Shown here: positions 9,546 to 18,207 of the stretch, in pieces | Layout: every line of letters starts with the position of its first letter | How positions within the stretch are numbered: position 1 is the first letter of the stretch | Assembly (NCBI GenBank): GCA_910579515.1 | Contig: CAJTUV010000010.1 | Span: forward strand, 1-64,000 | DNA length: 64,000 bases | Reading direction: 5' to 3' | Origin: an uncultured Hungatella sp. | GTDB taxonomy: Bacteria; Bacillota; Clostridia; Lachnospirales; Lachnospiraceae | The notes under the pieces: generated by a model | Told to the model about the DNA's origin: nothing | What the model saw: only the letters and a program-made list of their open reading frames with translations | Database searches by the model: none | Translations under genes and position numbers: made by a program

Positions 9546-9752
9546 CTACTCAGCATTCATACCGTATTTACGATTGAACTTATCAATACGTCCACGGGCA
9601 GCTGCTGCTTTCTGCTGGCCAGTATAGAATGAATGGCACTTAGAACAAACTTCTACGTGAATATCCTTCTTCGTAGAACCTGTCACAAATTCATTCCCAC
9701 AGTTGCAGGTTACTTTTGCCTGATAATAGGTCGGATGGATTCCCTCTTTCAT
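9546..9752 (-). CDS. rpmE: Ribosomal protein bL31
   Basis: A 68-residue large-subunit protein starting MKEGIHPTYY. It keeps the zinc-binding cysteines (CNC...CSKC), so this is the zinc-containing form and not the Cys-less paralogue. I prefer the ATG at 9752, preceded by GAGAGGTG, over a GTG nine bases upstream that overlaps that ribosome site. It has its own promoter at 9834-9862. Confidence 0.95.
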   Translation of the reverse strand: MKEGIHPTYYQAKVTCNCGNEFVTGSTKKDIHVEVCSKCHSFYTGQQKAAAARGRIDKFNRKYGMNAE

Positions 9753-9791
9753 GATTTTCACCTCTCAAATCTTATTTGCTCTATTTTAATT

Positions 9792-9808
9792 GTGATTCTG
9801 ACAATCAC
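9792..9808 (-). promoter_or_regulatory. Small inverted repeat in the rpmE 5' leader
   Basis: Arms GTGATT and AATCAC (6 bp) flank a 5-nt loop, about 40 bp upstream of the rpmE start and inside the transcript predicted from the promoter at 9834-9862. It is a candidate structure for autogenous control of L31, but a 6-bp stem is weak evidence. Confidence 0.3.
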
Positions 9809-9833
9809 CATTTTTCATGTAGACAGCTTCCTT

Positions 9834-9862
9834 AGTATAGCATAGAATATTTTCTATTGCAA
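9834..9862 (-). promoter_or_regulatory. Promoter of rpmE
   Basis: Read on the minus strand: TTGCAA at 9862-9857, a 17-bp spacer, and TATACT at 9839-9834 with a TGC extension just before it. The transcript would carry a leader of about 75 nt before the rpmE ATG. The promoter sits directly after the rho stop, so rpmE is uncoupled from rho. Confidence 0.8.
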
Positions 9863-9870
9863 GCAAAAAT

Positions 9871-11304
9871 TTAGAAAAACCTGGTCCTTTTTGCATTCTC
9901 AATAAATTCCCGATTATTCCTGGTTCTGGCAAAGAGATTTAGAATCTGCTCTACCGCTTCCTCCTGCTTCAGACTGTTCGTGGCTTTTCTCAAAGTGTCC
10001 ACGCACTCTTTCTCCTCCTGAGATAACAACAGATGATCATTTCGTGTGCCAGATTTCAAAATATCAATGGCCGGGAAGATTCGTTTCTCTGAAAGCTTTC
10101 TATCAAGGACCAGCTCCATATTGCCTGTACTCTTAAATTCCTCATAAATCACATCATCCATACGGCTTCCTGTATCTACCAGCGCCGTGGCTAAAATGGT
10201 CAGACTGCCGCCTTCTCTCATATTACGGGCCGCACCAAAAAAGCGTTTTGGCATATGAAGGGCCGCCGGATCTAAACCACCGGACAGTGTCCTGCCACTG
10301 GGGGGAACTACCAGGTTGTATGCTCTGGCAAGACGAGTGATGCTGTCTAAAAGAATCGTTACGTCCCTTCCATGTTCCACCAGACGTCTGGCCCGTTCTA
10401 CTACCATCTCAGACACCCGTTTGTGACGCTCTGGCAACTCGTCAAAGGTAGAATAAATGATTTCCACATTGCGGCCAAACACGGATTCTTTCACATCCGT
10501 AACTTCCTCTGGACGCTCGTCAATCAAAAGAATGATTAAATGCATGTCTGGATTGTTGTTGGTAATCGCCTGTGCCACCTGCTTGAGCAAGGTAGTCTTG
10601 CCTGCTTTAGGAGGAGACACGATCAGCCCACGCTGTCCCTTTCCAATCGGCGCCAACAGATCTAAAACCCGCATAGCAGTGGAATTTACCTTTCCTGCTG
10701 TTTCCATATGAAGTCTCTCATTCGGAAAAACGGGGGTCAAGTCTTCGAAATTGGGACGCTTCTCCAACACGGACGGCGGCATACCGTTTACGGAACGAAT
10801 GTACAAAAGAGCCGCAAACTTTTCCTGCGCAGTCTTTACTCTCCGGTTTCCTACAATAATATCTCCTGTTTTCATATTAAACCGGCGAATCTGGGACGGC
10901 GCCACATAAACGTCGTTTTCTCCGGGAAGAAAGTTCTCACAGCGAATAAACCCAAAACCGTCTGGCATAACTTCCAAAATACCATTAGCCTCAATACCAC
11001 TGTCCAATTCCACCATATCCTGAGGCGACTGATCTGAAAATTGAGGCTGAATTTGAGGTAAAGCCTGAACAGGGGCGCTTTTTGCTATACGTTCCCCTCT
11101 GTCCTGACGCTCTGGGCGAGGGGCAGAATGTTCCACGCGGGTCATAGTCGCTTTTGTTTCTTTTGGTTCCTCTGTTTCCTCAGCATATTGACAAAGCAAA
11201 TCTATAATATCGCTTTTTTTCATTCCGCTCAGGCCCTTCATCCCCTGAGATTTTGCAATTTCTTTTAATTCTGCCAATGGCAGAGTTTGTAATTTTTCAC
11301 GCAT
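9871..11304 (-). CDS. rho: Transcription termination factor Rho
   Basis: A hexameric RNA-dependent ATPase that terminates transcription. The 477-residue protein has an N-terminal Rho_N/SAP-like helical domain (1-40), a charged Pro/Gln/Arg-rich linker (about 45-100), the primary RNA-binding cold-shock-like domain with DGFGFIR (115-121), and the ATPase core with Walker A SPPKAGKTT (230-238). The linker is longer than in E. coli Rho (419 residues), as is common in Firmicutes. AAGGAG precedes the ATG. Confidence 0.96.
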   Translation of the reverse strand: MREKLQTLPLAELKEIAKSQGMKGLSGMKKSDIIDLLCQYAEETEEPKETKATMTRVEHSAPRPERQDRGERIAKSAPVQALPQIQPQFSDQSPQDMVELDSGIEANGILEVMPDGFGFIRCENFLPGENDVYVAPSQIRRFNMKTGDIIVGNRRVKTAQEKFAALLYIRSVNGMPPSVLEKRPNFEDLTPVFPNERLHMETAGKVNSTAMRVLDLLAPIGKGQRGLIVSPPKAGKTTLLKQVAQAITNNNPDMHLIILLIDERPEEVTDVKESVFGRNVEIIYSTFDELPERHKRVSEMVVERARRLVEHGRDVTILLDSITRLARAYNLVVPPSGRTLSGGLDPAALHMPKRFFGAARNMREGGSLTILATALVDTGSRMDDVIYEEFKSTGNMELVLDRKLSEKRIFPAIDILKSGTRNDHLLLSQEEKECVDTLRKATNSLKQEEAVEQILNLFARTRNNREFIENAKRTRFF

Positions 11305-11397
11305 CTTTTATTCTCCTTTTTCTCCACAGTCCGGTTCTCGCCAGGGATTCTTCCTTTGAATTAGGAATCAATGAAAAACCTAAGAATACCAGATTTC

Positions 11398-11418
11398 AAA
11401 GCGGCTAACAGCCGCTTT
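11398..11418 (-). terminator. Candidate hairpin terminator between the deacetylase gene and rho
   Basis: A compact 9-bp hairpin (AAAGCGGCT / AGCCGCTTT, 3-nt loop) lies 70 bp downstream of the deacetylase stop. The T-tract is modest on both strands, so termination efficiency is uncertain. Confidence 0.5.
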
Positions 11419-11488
11419 TCACACTTTTATCCATTATAGCCTACTTTTCTGGAAAAGAAAAGTGATTTTTTTATAAATTAAAACCCTC

Positions 11489-12214
11489 CTATTCAATCAG
11501 CAAATCGTCCACAGTGACAAATTCATACCCCTCTTTTGTCAATGTATCAATGATCTCCAGAGCTGCTTCTACAGAAGTCTCATACACATCATGGAGCAAA
11601 ATAACTGCGCCGTCGTCTGCATGTTTTATGACATGCCGAACTATCTGGTCTTTATTTTGCGATTTCCAGTCTAAGGTATCAACGTCCCAAAGTGCTACGG
11701 TCATAGGAACCCTGCACTCTAACTCCTCACTCCAGGAACCATAAGGGGGACGAACATAGGAAGGCATCTCTCCTGTAATCTCGAATATTTTCTGGTTAGT
11801 TGTGCTGATTTGCTGACAGGCGGCATCGATGTTTTCCTTTGATAACTGCATGTGGCTCTGACTATGGTTCCCAATCAAATGTCCTTCCTCTTTCATCCTG
11901 CGTATAATCTCCTCGTTCCCCTCGATATTCTGTCCTATTAAAAAGAAAGAGACTCTCACTCCTCTTTCTTTAAGACCATCCAACAATTCCGGTGTATAAA
12001 CAGGGTGTGGGCCATCATCAAAGGTTAACGCAATTTCCTTTTTCGGAAGGCTGATATCTTCCTTATCTGCCACAACCATTCTGGTTTCCCTGCCCCTTTT
12101 CATGTAACCAGCAGATATGGCAGAATACATATCTACAGATAACAAAACTGCAATCAATCCCCAAAGCCAGATTGCATTTTTCCATTCCAGTCTGCGCATT
12201 CCCTTCCCCACCAT
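11489..12214 (-). CDS. Membrane-anchored polysaccharide deacetylase (NodB domain)
   Basis: A metal-dependent deacetylase of carbohydrate esterase family 4, probably acting on peptidoglycan or a related N-acetylated glycan. Residues 13-30 form one N-terminal membrane segment or uncleaved signal. The NodB domain follows with TFDDGP (64-69), the metal-binding HSQSH (117-121), RPPYG near 154 and LLHD near 211. The start is ambiguous: the ATG at 12214 lacks a ribosome site, while an ATG 15 bp downstream has GGGGAAGG close by. The family includes both peptidoglycan and poly-GlcNAc deacetylases, so the substrate is not assigned. Confidence 0.85.
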   Translation of the reverse strand: MVGKGMRRLEWKNAIWLWGLIAVLLSVDMYSAISAGYMKRGRETRMVVADKEDISLPKKEIALTFDDGPHPVYTPELLDGLKERGVRVSFFLIGQNIEGNEEIIRRMKEEGHLIGNHSQSHMQLSKENIDAACQQISTTNQKIFEITGEMPSYVRPPYGSWSEELECRVPMTVALWDVDTLDWKSQNKDQIVRHVIKHADDGAVILLHDVYETSVEAALEIIDTLTKEGYEFVTVDDLLIE

Positions 12215-12285
12215 CTAACGCCATATCTTCTTATAAACTTATACAGAATACTTGGATTCTATGACTGAATCCTTGGGAAGACTCT

Positions 12286-12316
12286 GTAAAAAAAGAAGGC
12301 ACAAAAAGCTGTGCCT
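12286..12316 (-). terminator. Terminator of the glucuronide operon
   Basis: On the minus strand a stem AGGCACA/TGTGCCT with a 6-nt loop is followed by TTCTTTTTTT. It lies 23 bp after the beta-glucuronidase stop codon. Confidence 0.85.
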
Positions 12317-12338
12317 CCCAAACATTCCTTTTAATTAT

Positions 12339-14156
12339 TTATTTCTTATAATTGAAATCCGGAATTTGATTCCATCGCTGCCTGAAATAATGGGCTACCA
12401 GTTTTGGCTTTCTGTCTCTGGTAAAGAGCCCTTTCTTATTTCCCTGGACACGCATAAGTCCCTGACTTGTGGCAAAATCCGCAAAGTTCCATGGCTGTTC
12501 CCCTATGAAATTCTCCAAAGAATCTACGACCTTGTGATTCATTTCATAGTATTCCACCTGATACTCTTCTGTCCACATCACTGGCGTGGTATCATGAAGC
12601 CCACTCACAGTGTCTGCGCCATACTCTGTAAACATAAATGGTTTTCCCAGAGAATTCCAGAAGGACAGTTCCTCTCTCATCATCTCTTCTGCCGTTTCTA
12701 AATCTCCGCCTGCAATGTACCAGCCATAGTAACGATTCAAGCAGATCACGTCGCTTAGGCGAATGGTGCAGTCCTCTTTAAAATTGTCCATCTGTACGCT
12801 GACAATGGTGCATGGTCTCTTCTGCGGGTCCAGATTCCGTGCCAAGGAATACAAAGGTTCAAAATATTCATATGCGCCTTTTCCGCCGGAATCGGATTCG
12901 TTTGCAAGGCTCCACATCACCACGCATGCATGATTCTTATCTCTCGCAATCACATCCCTGATTACCTCTTTGTGGTGTTCAAAGGTTCGGATTCCACCTG
13001 CCTCAACGGGATCAAAGGTTTCTACTCTCTTCCCATTCTTAAAATTAGCTCCTCCGCCAAAATTCAAATGGACTCCCACAGCCGGAACTTCATCTATAAC
13101 CACAATTCCTTCTTCATCACACAGCTGCATCATCTCTTCGCTGTACGGATAATGGCTGGTTCGGAAGCTGTTGGCTCCCTGCCATTTCATAAGGCTCAGA
13201 TCTTTAATATTCATAGGAAGATTCAGTCCCTTTCCTGCCGGGAATGTATCTTCATGCTTTCCATATCCTTTAAAATAGAAAGGCTGTCCGTTGATTAAGA
13301 ACTTATTGCCTTCCACTTTTACAGTACGCACGCCATAGGTCATATGATATACGTCTTCACCAAAAGCAACTGCCACCTCATATAGATACGCTTTTCGGGG
13401 CTGCCATAAGGTCACATTCTCAATCGTAAGCTTCCCCTTTGCGCCAGCTCCTTCTGCCACCTTTTTGCCGTCTCTGGTGCGAATCTCAATCTTTGCGTCG
13501 CCTTTCCCTACTGTGTCGATTTGGTAATCTACATAGGCTGTAGTTCCTTCTACCTGAGAAACCAGCGTTACATCTGCAATATAATCTTTTGGCGTAGTAT
13601 AAATCTTTACTGGACGTGTAATTCCACAATAATTGAAAAAGTCAAAATTAGGTCGATTTCGCTTTCTTCCAGTCTTTGATTTAAAAACTCCACTATCTAA
13701 CGCCCCAACACTTTCTCCTTCACTGCCAACAGGAAGAGTGGAATGGTCGATTCGATTGTCCACTGCAATGGTGAGAAGATTTTCTCCGGCCTTTAAATAT
13801 TGATTAATCTCTACCTCAAAAGGAAGAAATCCCCCTTTATGCTCACAGATTAACTCATCATTTAAATAAACCTTGGCAATATGGGTAACCGCCGCCATAC
13901 GCAGCACAATTCTCTGGCTCTTCATGTACTCAGGTACCCCAATGGTTCGCTGATAAAATACCCACCCATAATGCTCCCTGAAGTCTTCCCCTTCCTTCAA
14001 ATCGTTATAAGAAGAGGGAACCGCCATTGTCATAGCCTCTGAAAGAGGCACTTTATACCACTCTTCTTCAAATCCTTTTCCGTCGTCCAGCTTAAATGCC
14101 CAAATTCCGCTTAAATCCATGAGTCCTCTGGATTCTGTCAGCACTGGATATAACAT
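12339..14156 (-). CDS. uidA: Beta-glucuronidase (GH2, loop-1 type)
   Basis: Hydrolyses beta-D-glucuronides. The 605-residue protein has the GH2 order: sugar-binding N-terminal domain (about 1-185), immunoglobulin-like domain (186-280) and TIM barrel (281-600). The acid/base is E420 in WSLANES, the nucleophile is E511 in FTEYGAD, and the N-x-K glucuronate-recognition motif is N573/K575 in GNKKG. A glycine-rich insert (about 363-390) sits where the E. coli enzyme has its active-site loop 1, the feature linked to small drug-glucuronide processing. I start at MLYPV, directly after GAGGAGG; the frame runs 63 bp further upstream without a ribosome site. It is the last gene of the operon, cytoplasmic with no signal peptide, so substrate must be imported, presumably by the GPH transporter. 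Confidence 0.95.
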   Translation of the reverse strand: MLYPVLTESRGLMDLSGIWAFKLDDGKGFEEEWYKVPLSEAMTMAVPSSYNDLKEGEDFREHYGWVFYQRTIGVPEYMKSQRIVLRMAAVTHIAKVYLNDELICEHKGGFLPFEVEINQYLKAGENLLTIAVDNRIDHSTLPVGSEGESVGALDSGVFKSKTGRKRNRPNFDFFNYCGITRPVKIYTTPKDYIADVTLVSQVEGTTAYVDYQIDTVGKGDAKIEIRTRDGKKVAEGAGAKGKLTIENVTLWQPRKAYLYEVAVAFGEDVYHMTYGVRTVKVEGNKFLINGQPFYFKGYGKHEDTFPAGKGLNLPMNIKDLSLMKWQGANSFRTSHYPYSEEMMQLCDEEGIVVIDEVPAVGVHLNFGGGANFKNGKRVETFDPVEAGGIRTFEHHKEVIRDVIARDKNHACVVMWSLANESDSGGKGAYEYFEPLYSLARNLDPQKRPCTIVSVQMDNFKEDCTIRLSDVICLNRYYGWYIAGGDLETAEEMMREELSFWNSLGKPFMFTEYGADTVSGLHDTTPVMWTEEYQVEYYEMNHKVVDSLENFIGEQPWNFADFATSQGLMRVQGNKKGLFTRDRKPKLVAHYFRQRWNQIPDFNYKK

Positions 14157-14259
14157 ATCTTTTTCCTCCTCATTGTTTTTATATAAGATACCGGCTATGT
14201 TTTCCAACATAGCCGGCACTCAGACTGTAAGCCTAGCTTTCTCTTGCAGCAGAAAGCCC

Positions 14260-14631
14260 CTACATCATAATATATCCATTTTCATCACTTTTAATAGGAA
14301 TCACTTCCATTAAATCAATCGCCGTCATCATCACAGGAATGAACGTCCAGAAGAACACCAAATAAAGGGCTCCCAGATAATATCGCCTTGCATAAAAGCG
14401 GTGACCACCCAGCCAGCCAGTCAATACTGCCAGCCAAATATAATCTTTCTTCTTTACCCGCTGCTTTTCCCGTCCACCAAACTTCTGGTAGATCTTCCAG
14501 AAAAGCCCCCAGATTCCATATGTTTTTGCCTCCATTCCGGCATCTTCCATGGCCTCCTGCATTGCAAAGTCTACTTTCACAATCTCGCCTACTATCGTGT
14601 CTTTGTTTTCTTTTTCCTTACTTTTCCCCAA
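14260..14631 (-). CDS. TM2-domain membrane protein
   Basis: A 123-residue protein with a charged cytoplasmic N-terminus and a C-terminal TM2 domain: two membrane helices around residues 66-108 with the GWLGGHRFYARRYYLG motif between them. It lies between the transporter and beta-glucuronidase genes in the operon. The start is uncertain. The frame has no upstream ATG, and the best candidate is a TTG at 14631 that follows AGGGG by about 11 nt. An ATG at 14562 would shorten it. The role in glucuronide use is unknown. Confidence 0.7.
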   Translation of the reverse strand: MGKSKEKENKDTIVGEIVKVDFAMQEAMEDAGMEAKTYGIWGLFWKIYQKFGGREKQRVKKKDYIWLAVLTGWLGGHRFYARRYYLGALYLVFFWTFIPVMMTAIDLMEVIPIKSDENGYIMM

Positions 14632-14665
14632 GTCGTTTTCATCCCCTGCCGATTCAATCTAATTT

Positions 14666-16267
14666 TTAAGCCTTTGCTGCCTGCGCCTTAATCTCAGCAA
14701 TCTTATCCTGAATCTCTTCCATCTTCTCTTTGGACAATGGATAGAACTTCATGGCAACTACATTCAAGAGCCAACCAACGGTCGGTGCACCTAACAGACA
14801 TGCCATGGTAACCCAGAAAATACCTGTAGAATATGGAGTGGTCGGCGTAGGAAGCGCAGCCTTAAATCCGATAGCAGCAAACATAACAGATACAAAAGTA
14901 GAAGCCAGCGAGGAAATCAGCTTATCAACAAAGCTAAATAAAGTTCCCATCAAACCTGGCACATATCTACCAGAACGATATACCTCATAGTCTGCACAGT
15001 CTGCAGTCATTGGAATAACGATGGAGCTGGCAATGCCAGAAAAGCCCTTCATCAAACTCCAGATTAAAATGTACAGGAAGCCGAACATACTCCAGTTTGC
15101 GCCAGAGAACAGATTGCCCCATGTAGCAGGCTTGGTTAAGCTGAATGAAGGCAGCATCATGTTTGTAGGTGTTCCGAAAAGGAACAGACATAGCATAGCG
15201 GCTGCCGTTGCAAGAGCTCCTACGGTTCCCACAACCAGAGCCTTCTTTTGACCTAAGTTTCTTGCAATAACGCCCATACCCAACAAGGAAAGAATCGCAA
15301 CAGGAATCGCGCTGATTGCTGACTGAGAGCCAAAGTAAGCATAGTTTCCACAGATAACGCCAAAGATACATACCATAACAGTAGAATTTGACTGCATACT
15401 CAAACTCAATTTGTCAGAAGAAGCCGCCACAACCAACATCTGAATTCCACGATTATGAGCAAGGACGTCAATATAATCCTTGAAGGTTACTTTCTGTGCC
15501 TGACCAGTACCAAAATATTCACTTCTGTCTTTTCTCCATAAACCAACGATAGCAAAACATGCAAACAGAGCCGCCACACCACCAATCAATAATTGGAAGG
15601 ACTGGAACATAGCCGGATTATAAAAACCTGACAAGGTCCCATCTTCGATAACATTGGCAAGGCCCGGATTCTTCGCAACCAAGTTATTGATCTGCTCTGC
15701 ATGTTCTGTCATATTCAGAGAAAATTTCGGAATTAGAGTTCCTGACATATAAATCGGGATAATCACACTCAGAGCAAACAAGTTATAAACTGTGTCAAAC
15801 ATAGCAAAAATAGGTCTCTGCTTCGGGTCATTTGTTAGACAGGTCTGTGCAGACTTGGTAACCACACACTGAGCAGTATAACCCAAAACATAAACTAAAT
15901 AAATAACAATAAATACTGGAAGCCTTGCTCCCTGACCAAGTTTTGTAACCACATTAAACATAAGCCAGGTAGTTATAAACAGGATTGCATTACCCAATAC
16001 AATAAATGGACGATTCTTACCAAACTTTGAGTTGGTTTTATCAACAAGCATTCCTACAAACGGGTCTGTCACACCATCCCACACACGCATGAACGTCACG
16101 AACGAACCTGCGAACACAACGCCAACTCCAATGATACCTACCAGATAGTAGGAGATATATCCAACTAAACTCATATAAAGGTTGGTAGAGGTGTTATTCA
16201 AAGCGTAGAAGCCGATTTCCCACAGTTTCGCGCGATGAACACCAGTATTACTTGTTTTTTCTGCCAT
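14666..16267 (-). CDS. GPH-family sugar:cation symporter, probable glucuronide carrier
   Basis: A 533-residue polytopic protein of the glycoside-pentoside-hexuronide:cation symporter family within the MFS fold, with about 12 hydrophobic segments. The family signature is visible around residues 60-90 (MRVWDGVTDPFVGMLVDKTNSKFGKNRPF). AGGAGG precedes the ATG. It lies two genes upstream of beta-glucuronidase in the same orientation, so import of intact glucuronides in symport with Na+ or H+ is likely. It is longer than the E. coli carrier (about 460), with a sizeable loop around residues 180-230. Confidence 0.85.
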   Translation of the reverse strand: MAEKTSNTGVHRAKLWEIGFYALNNTSTNLYMSLVGYISYYLVGIIGVGVVFAGSFVTFMRVWDGVTDPFVGMLVDKTNSKFGKNRPFIVLGNAILFITTWLMFNVVTKLGQGARLPVFIVIYLVYVLGYTAQCVVTKSAQTCLTNDPKQRPIFAMFDTVYNLFALSVIIPIYMSGTLIPKFSLNMTEHAEQINNLVAKNPGLANVIEDGTLSGFYNPAMFQSFQLLIGGVAALFACFAIVGLWRKDRSEYFGTGQAQKVTFKDYIDVLAHNRGIQMLVVAASSDKLSLSMQSNSTVMVCIFGVICGNYAYFGSQSAISAIPVAILSLLGMGVIARNLGQKKALVVGTVGALATAAAMLCLFLFGTPTNMMLPSFSLTKPATWGNLFSGANWSMFGFLYILIWSLMKGFSGIASSIVIPMTADCADYEVYRSGRYVPGLMGTLFSFVDKLISSLASTFVSVMFAAIGFKAALPTPTTPYSTGIFWVTMACLLGAPTVGWLLNVVAMKFYPLSKEKMEEIQDKIAEIKAQAAKA

Positions 16268-16345
16268 TTTATTTCCCTCCTAATTTTTTTAACAGGCCGA
16301 TGAATTTTTATACGGTCAAAACCGCTTATTTTCCCAATCCCCTAT

Positions 16346-16447
16346 GTACATCAAGCCTGCCGACTTTAGGCATCCCTTGCCGTCTGCAAGGCCGACAAGG
16401 AACGCCTTCTATCAAATCATTCACCGAGGTGAAAAATTTGCATGTAC
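16346..16447. repeat. Structured intergenic element with inverted ends
   Basis: The gap between the GH3 and transporter genes (16268-16453) holds nested inverted repeats. The outer GTACAT/ATGTAC arms are at 16346-16351 and 16442-16447. An inner 8-bp stem with CCTTG/CAAGG ends spans 16375-16400, and a perfect TTCACC/GGTGAA stem is at 16420-16433. No open frame covers it. It could be a short palindromic mobile repeat of the BOX or REP kind, or an mRNA processing or attenuation structure inside the operon. I found no second copy in the window. Confidence 0.45.
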
Positions 16448-16453
16448 TATTTC

Positions 16454-18154
16454 CTAAAACCGAGTCTCCCAGCGACCGCAGAATACGTTATCGTTGTATT
16501 TCCCTTTAAACTCAGACTTGCCCATCAGTTTTTCTAATGCAGCGTGAATTGCCTCTGGATGATTCATATAAGAGTTTACATAACATCTTGCCATCGGAAC
16601 GTCAATCAACATATTGGGGAAGCTCACTGACAGCACAATCGTAGGAACCTCGCTCATATACCAAGGCTGCTTGATAGGAAGATTCCATTTGACACGCATG
16701 GTATTGTACTGTGCAAAGCCTGCAACGCTGAGAACCAAAAGAACTGCATCGTAACGGCTTTTAAATTCCTCCATCTTGCCCTTGGCAGCCACTTCCTCTG
16801 CATCCACCTCAAATCCGGCTTCTGTCAACTGGCGAATAATATCTGCCTTAATGATATCGTCATCGCCCTTTAACAACTGACCTGCCACTACCCTGCCCTC
16901 ACCGCCGATAAAGACCAACTTCAAACGTTTATATTTGTCTGTTGTCATAGGAAGGTAATGTTCTCTGTCTTTTACCAGCGTAATATACTGGTCCGCCATC
17001 TTCGCAGCCACTTCTCTGTGCTCTGGACAGCTTACAACGGAGATCCCCTCCTTTGGAGGCATCAGTTTTCCTTCTTTTTGAAGAACATGGAGGTTCAAAG
17101 CGGCCTTGATACCTAAAATTCTGTGAAGAGCATCGCTTAATCTCTCCTCCGTAATGGTTCCATTGCGGTAGCCCTCCATCATATAGCCAAAGTCTTCTTC
17201 TCTGTCGTTAAAGAACAAGAACATATCGCAGCCTGCGGCAATAGCTCCCGGCACCTGCTCTTTTCTCGGGATCGTAGCGCCGAACATTCCTATCATATGA
17301 GAAGCGTCAGTCACCACCATACCATTAAAGCCTAGCTCGCCTTTTAAAAGGTCTGTAATCAGCTCAGGCGCTAAAGTCGCAGGACGAATCTCCTCGTCTT
17401 TGATTCCCGGGCGCAGTTTCCTGGAATAAGCCGGAAGAGCGATATGGCCAGCCATAATAGTCATGACCCCTTCGTCGATCAGCTCCCGATATACCTTTCC
17501 GAAGGTCTTATCCCATTCTTCGCAAGATAAATCGTTAATTCCCATAATCAAATGCTGATCATTCTCCTCTGTTCCGTCTCCCGGAAAATGCTTCATACAG
17601 GTCGCCATGTTCTGAGTCTTGGTTCCCTTGAAAAATGCTTTTGCAAAGCGGATAACATCATCTGGGTTGTCATTGAACGCCCGAAGCTGAACAATCGTAT
17701 TTCTCCAGTTGTATGTCAAATCGACGATAGGAGCGAAGTTCCAGTTACAGCCAACTGCGCTTCCCTCTGCCGCGCCGACTCTTGCAGTCTCATAAGCTGC
17801 CTCCTCATTTCCCGTAGCCGCAACCGCCGCACCAAACGCAATCGGCGTTCCGCCTCCTACTCCTCCGTTGCCGCCTTGCTCACAGTTTGATGCAATAAGA
17901 AATGGAACCTTTGTCACTTCCTGCAGCACCCTGTTCTGCTCATACAAAACTTCTGCAGGTGCATTCTGATAGCGGATTGCTCCCGGATGATAAGTATCCA
18001 CCACTTCTTTTAACGCCTCCGGTGAGCGGTCTGTGACCATATTCACAAATAACTGTCCAATCTTCTCCTCTATCGTCATAGAAGCAATGGTTTCCTCTAC
18101 CCATTGGATCTGTTCATCTGATAAATAATATGGTTTCTTCTTCAGATCTACCAT
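16454..18154 (-). CDS. Glycoside hydrolase family 3, NagZ-like beta-N-acetylhexosaminidase
   Basis: A 566-residue GH3 enzyme with an N-terminal TIM barrel (about 15-360) and a C-terminal alpha/beta domain (about 380-560), the two-domain layout of Firmicutes NagZ. The predicted nucleophile is D283 in VVTDASHM. The barrel carries KHFPGDGTEENDQH (188-201), the NagZ-type loop that supplies the Asp-His acid/base pair. It differs from the usual KHFPGHG....DSH at two positions, so the exact specificity is open. The start at MVDLK follows GGGGAAGGG. It has no signal peptide. Together with beta-glucuronidase it could dismantle GlcA-GlcNAc disaccharides, though beta-glucosidase activity is an alternative. 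Confidence 0.82.
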   Translation of the reverse strand: MVDLKKKPYYLSDEQIQWVEETIASMTIEEKIGQLFVNMVTDRSPEALKEVVDTYHPGAIRYQNAPAEVLYEQNRVLQEVTKVPFLIASNCEQGGNGGVGGGTPIAFGAAVAATGNEEAAYETARVGAAEGSAVGCNWNFAPIVDLTYNWRNTIVQLRAFNDNPDDVIRFAKAFFKGTKTQNMATCMKHFPGDGTEENDQHLIMGINDLSCEEWDKTFGKVYRELIDEGVMTIMAGHIALPAYSRKLRPGIKDEEIRPATLAPELITDLLKGELGFNGMVVTDASHMIGMFGATIPRKEQVPGAIAAGCDMFLFFNDREEDFGYMMEGYRNGTITEERLSDALHRILGIKAALNLHVLQKEGKLMPPKEGISVVSCPEHREVAAKMADQYITLVKDREHYLPMTTDKYKRLKLVFIGGEGRVVAGQLLKGDDDIIKADIIRQLTEAGFEVDAEEVAAKGKMEEFKSRYDAVLLVLSVAGFAQYNTMRVKWNLPIKQPWYMSEVPTIVLSVSFPNMLIDVPMARCYVNSYMNHPEAIHAALEKLMGKSEFKGKYNDNVFCGRWETRF

Positions 18155-18207
18155 AAAAAGCCCTTCCCCTTTCTGCATTGTCATACTTTCTTTCAGTCTG
18201 CGAAAAA

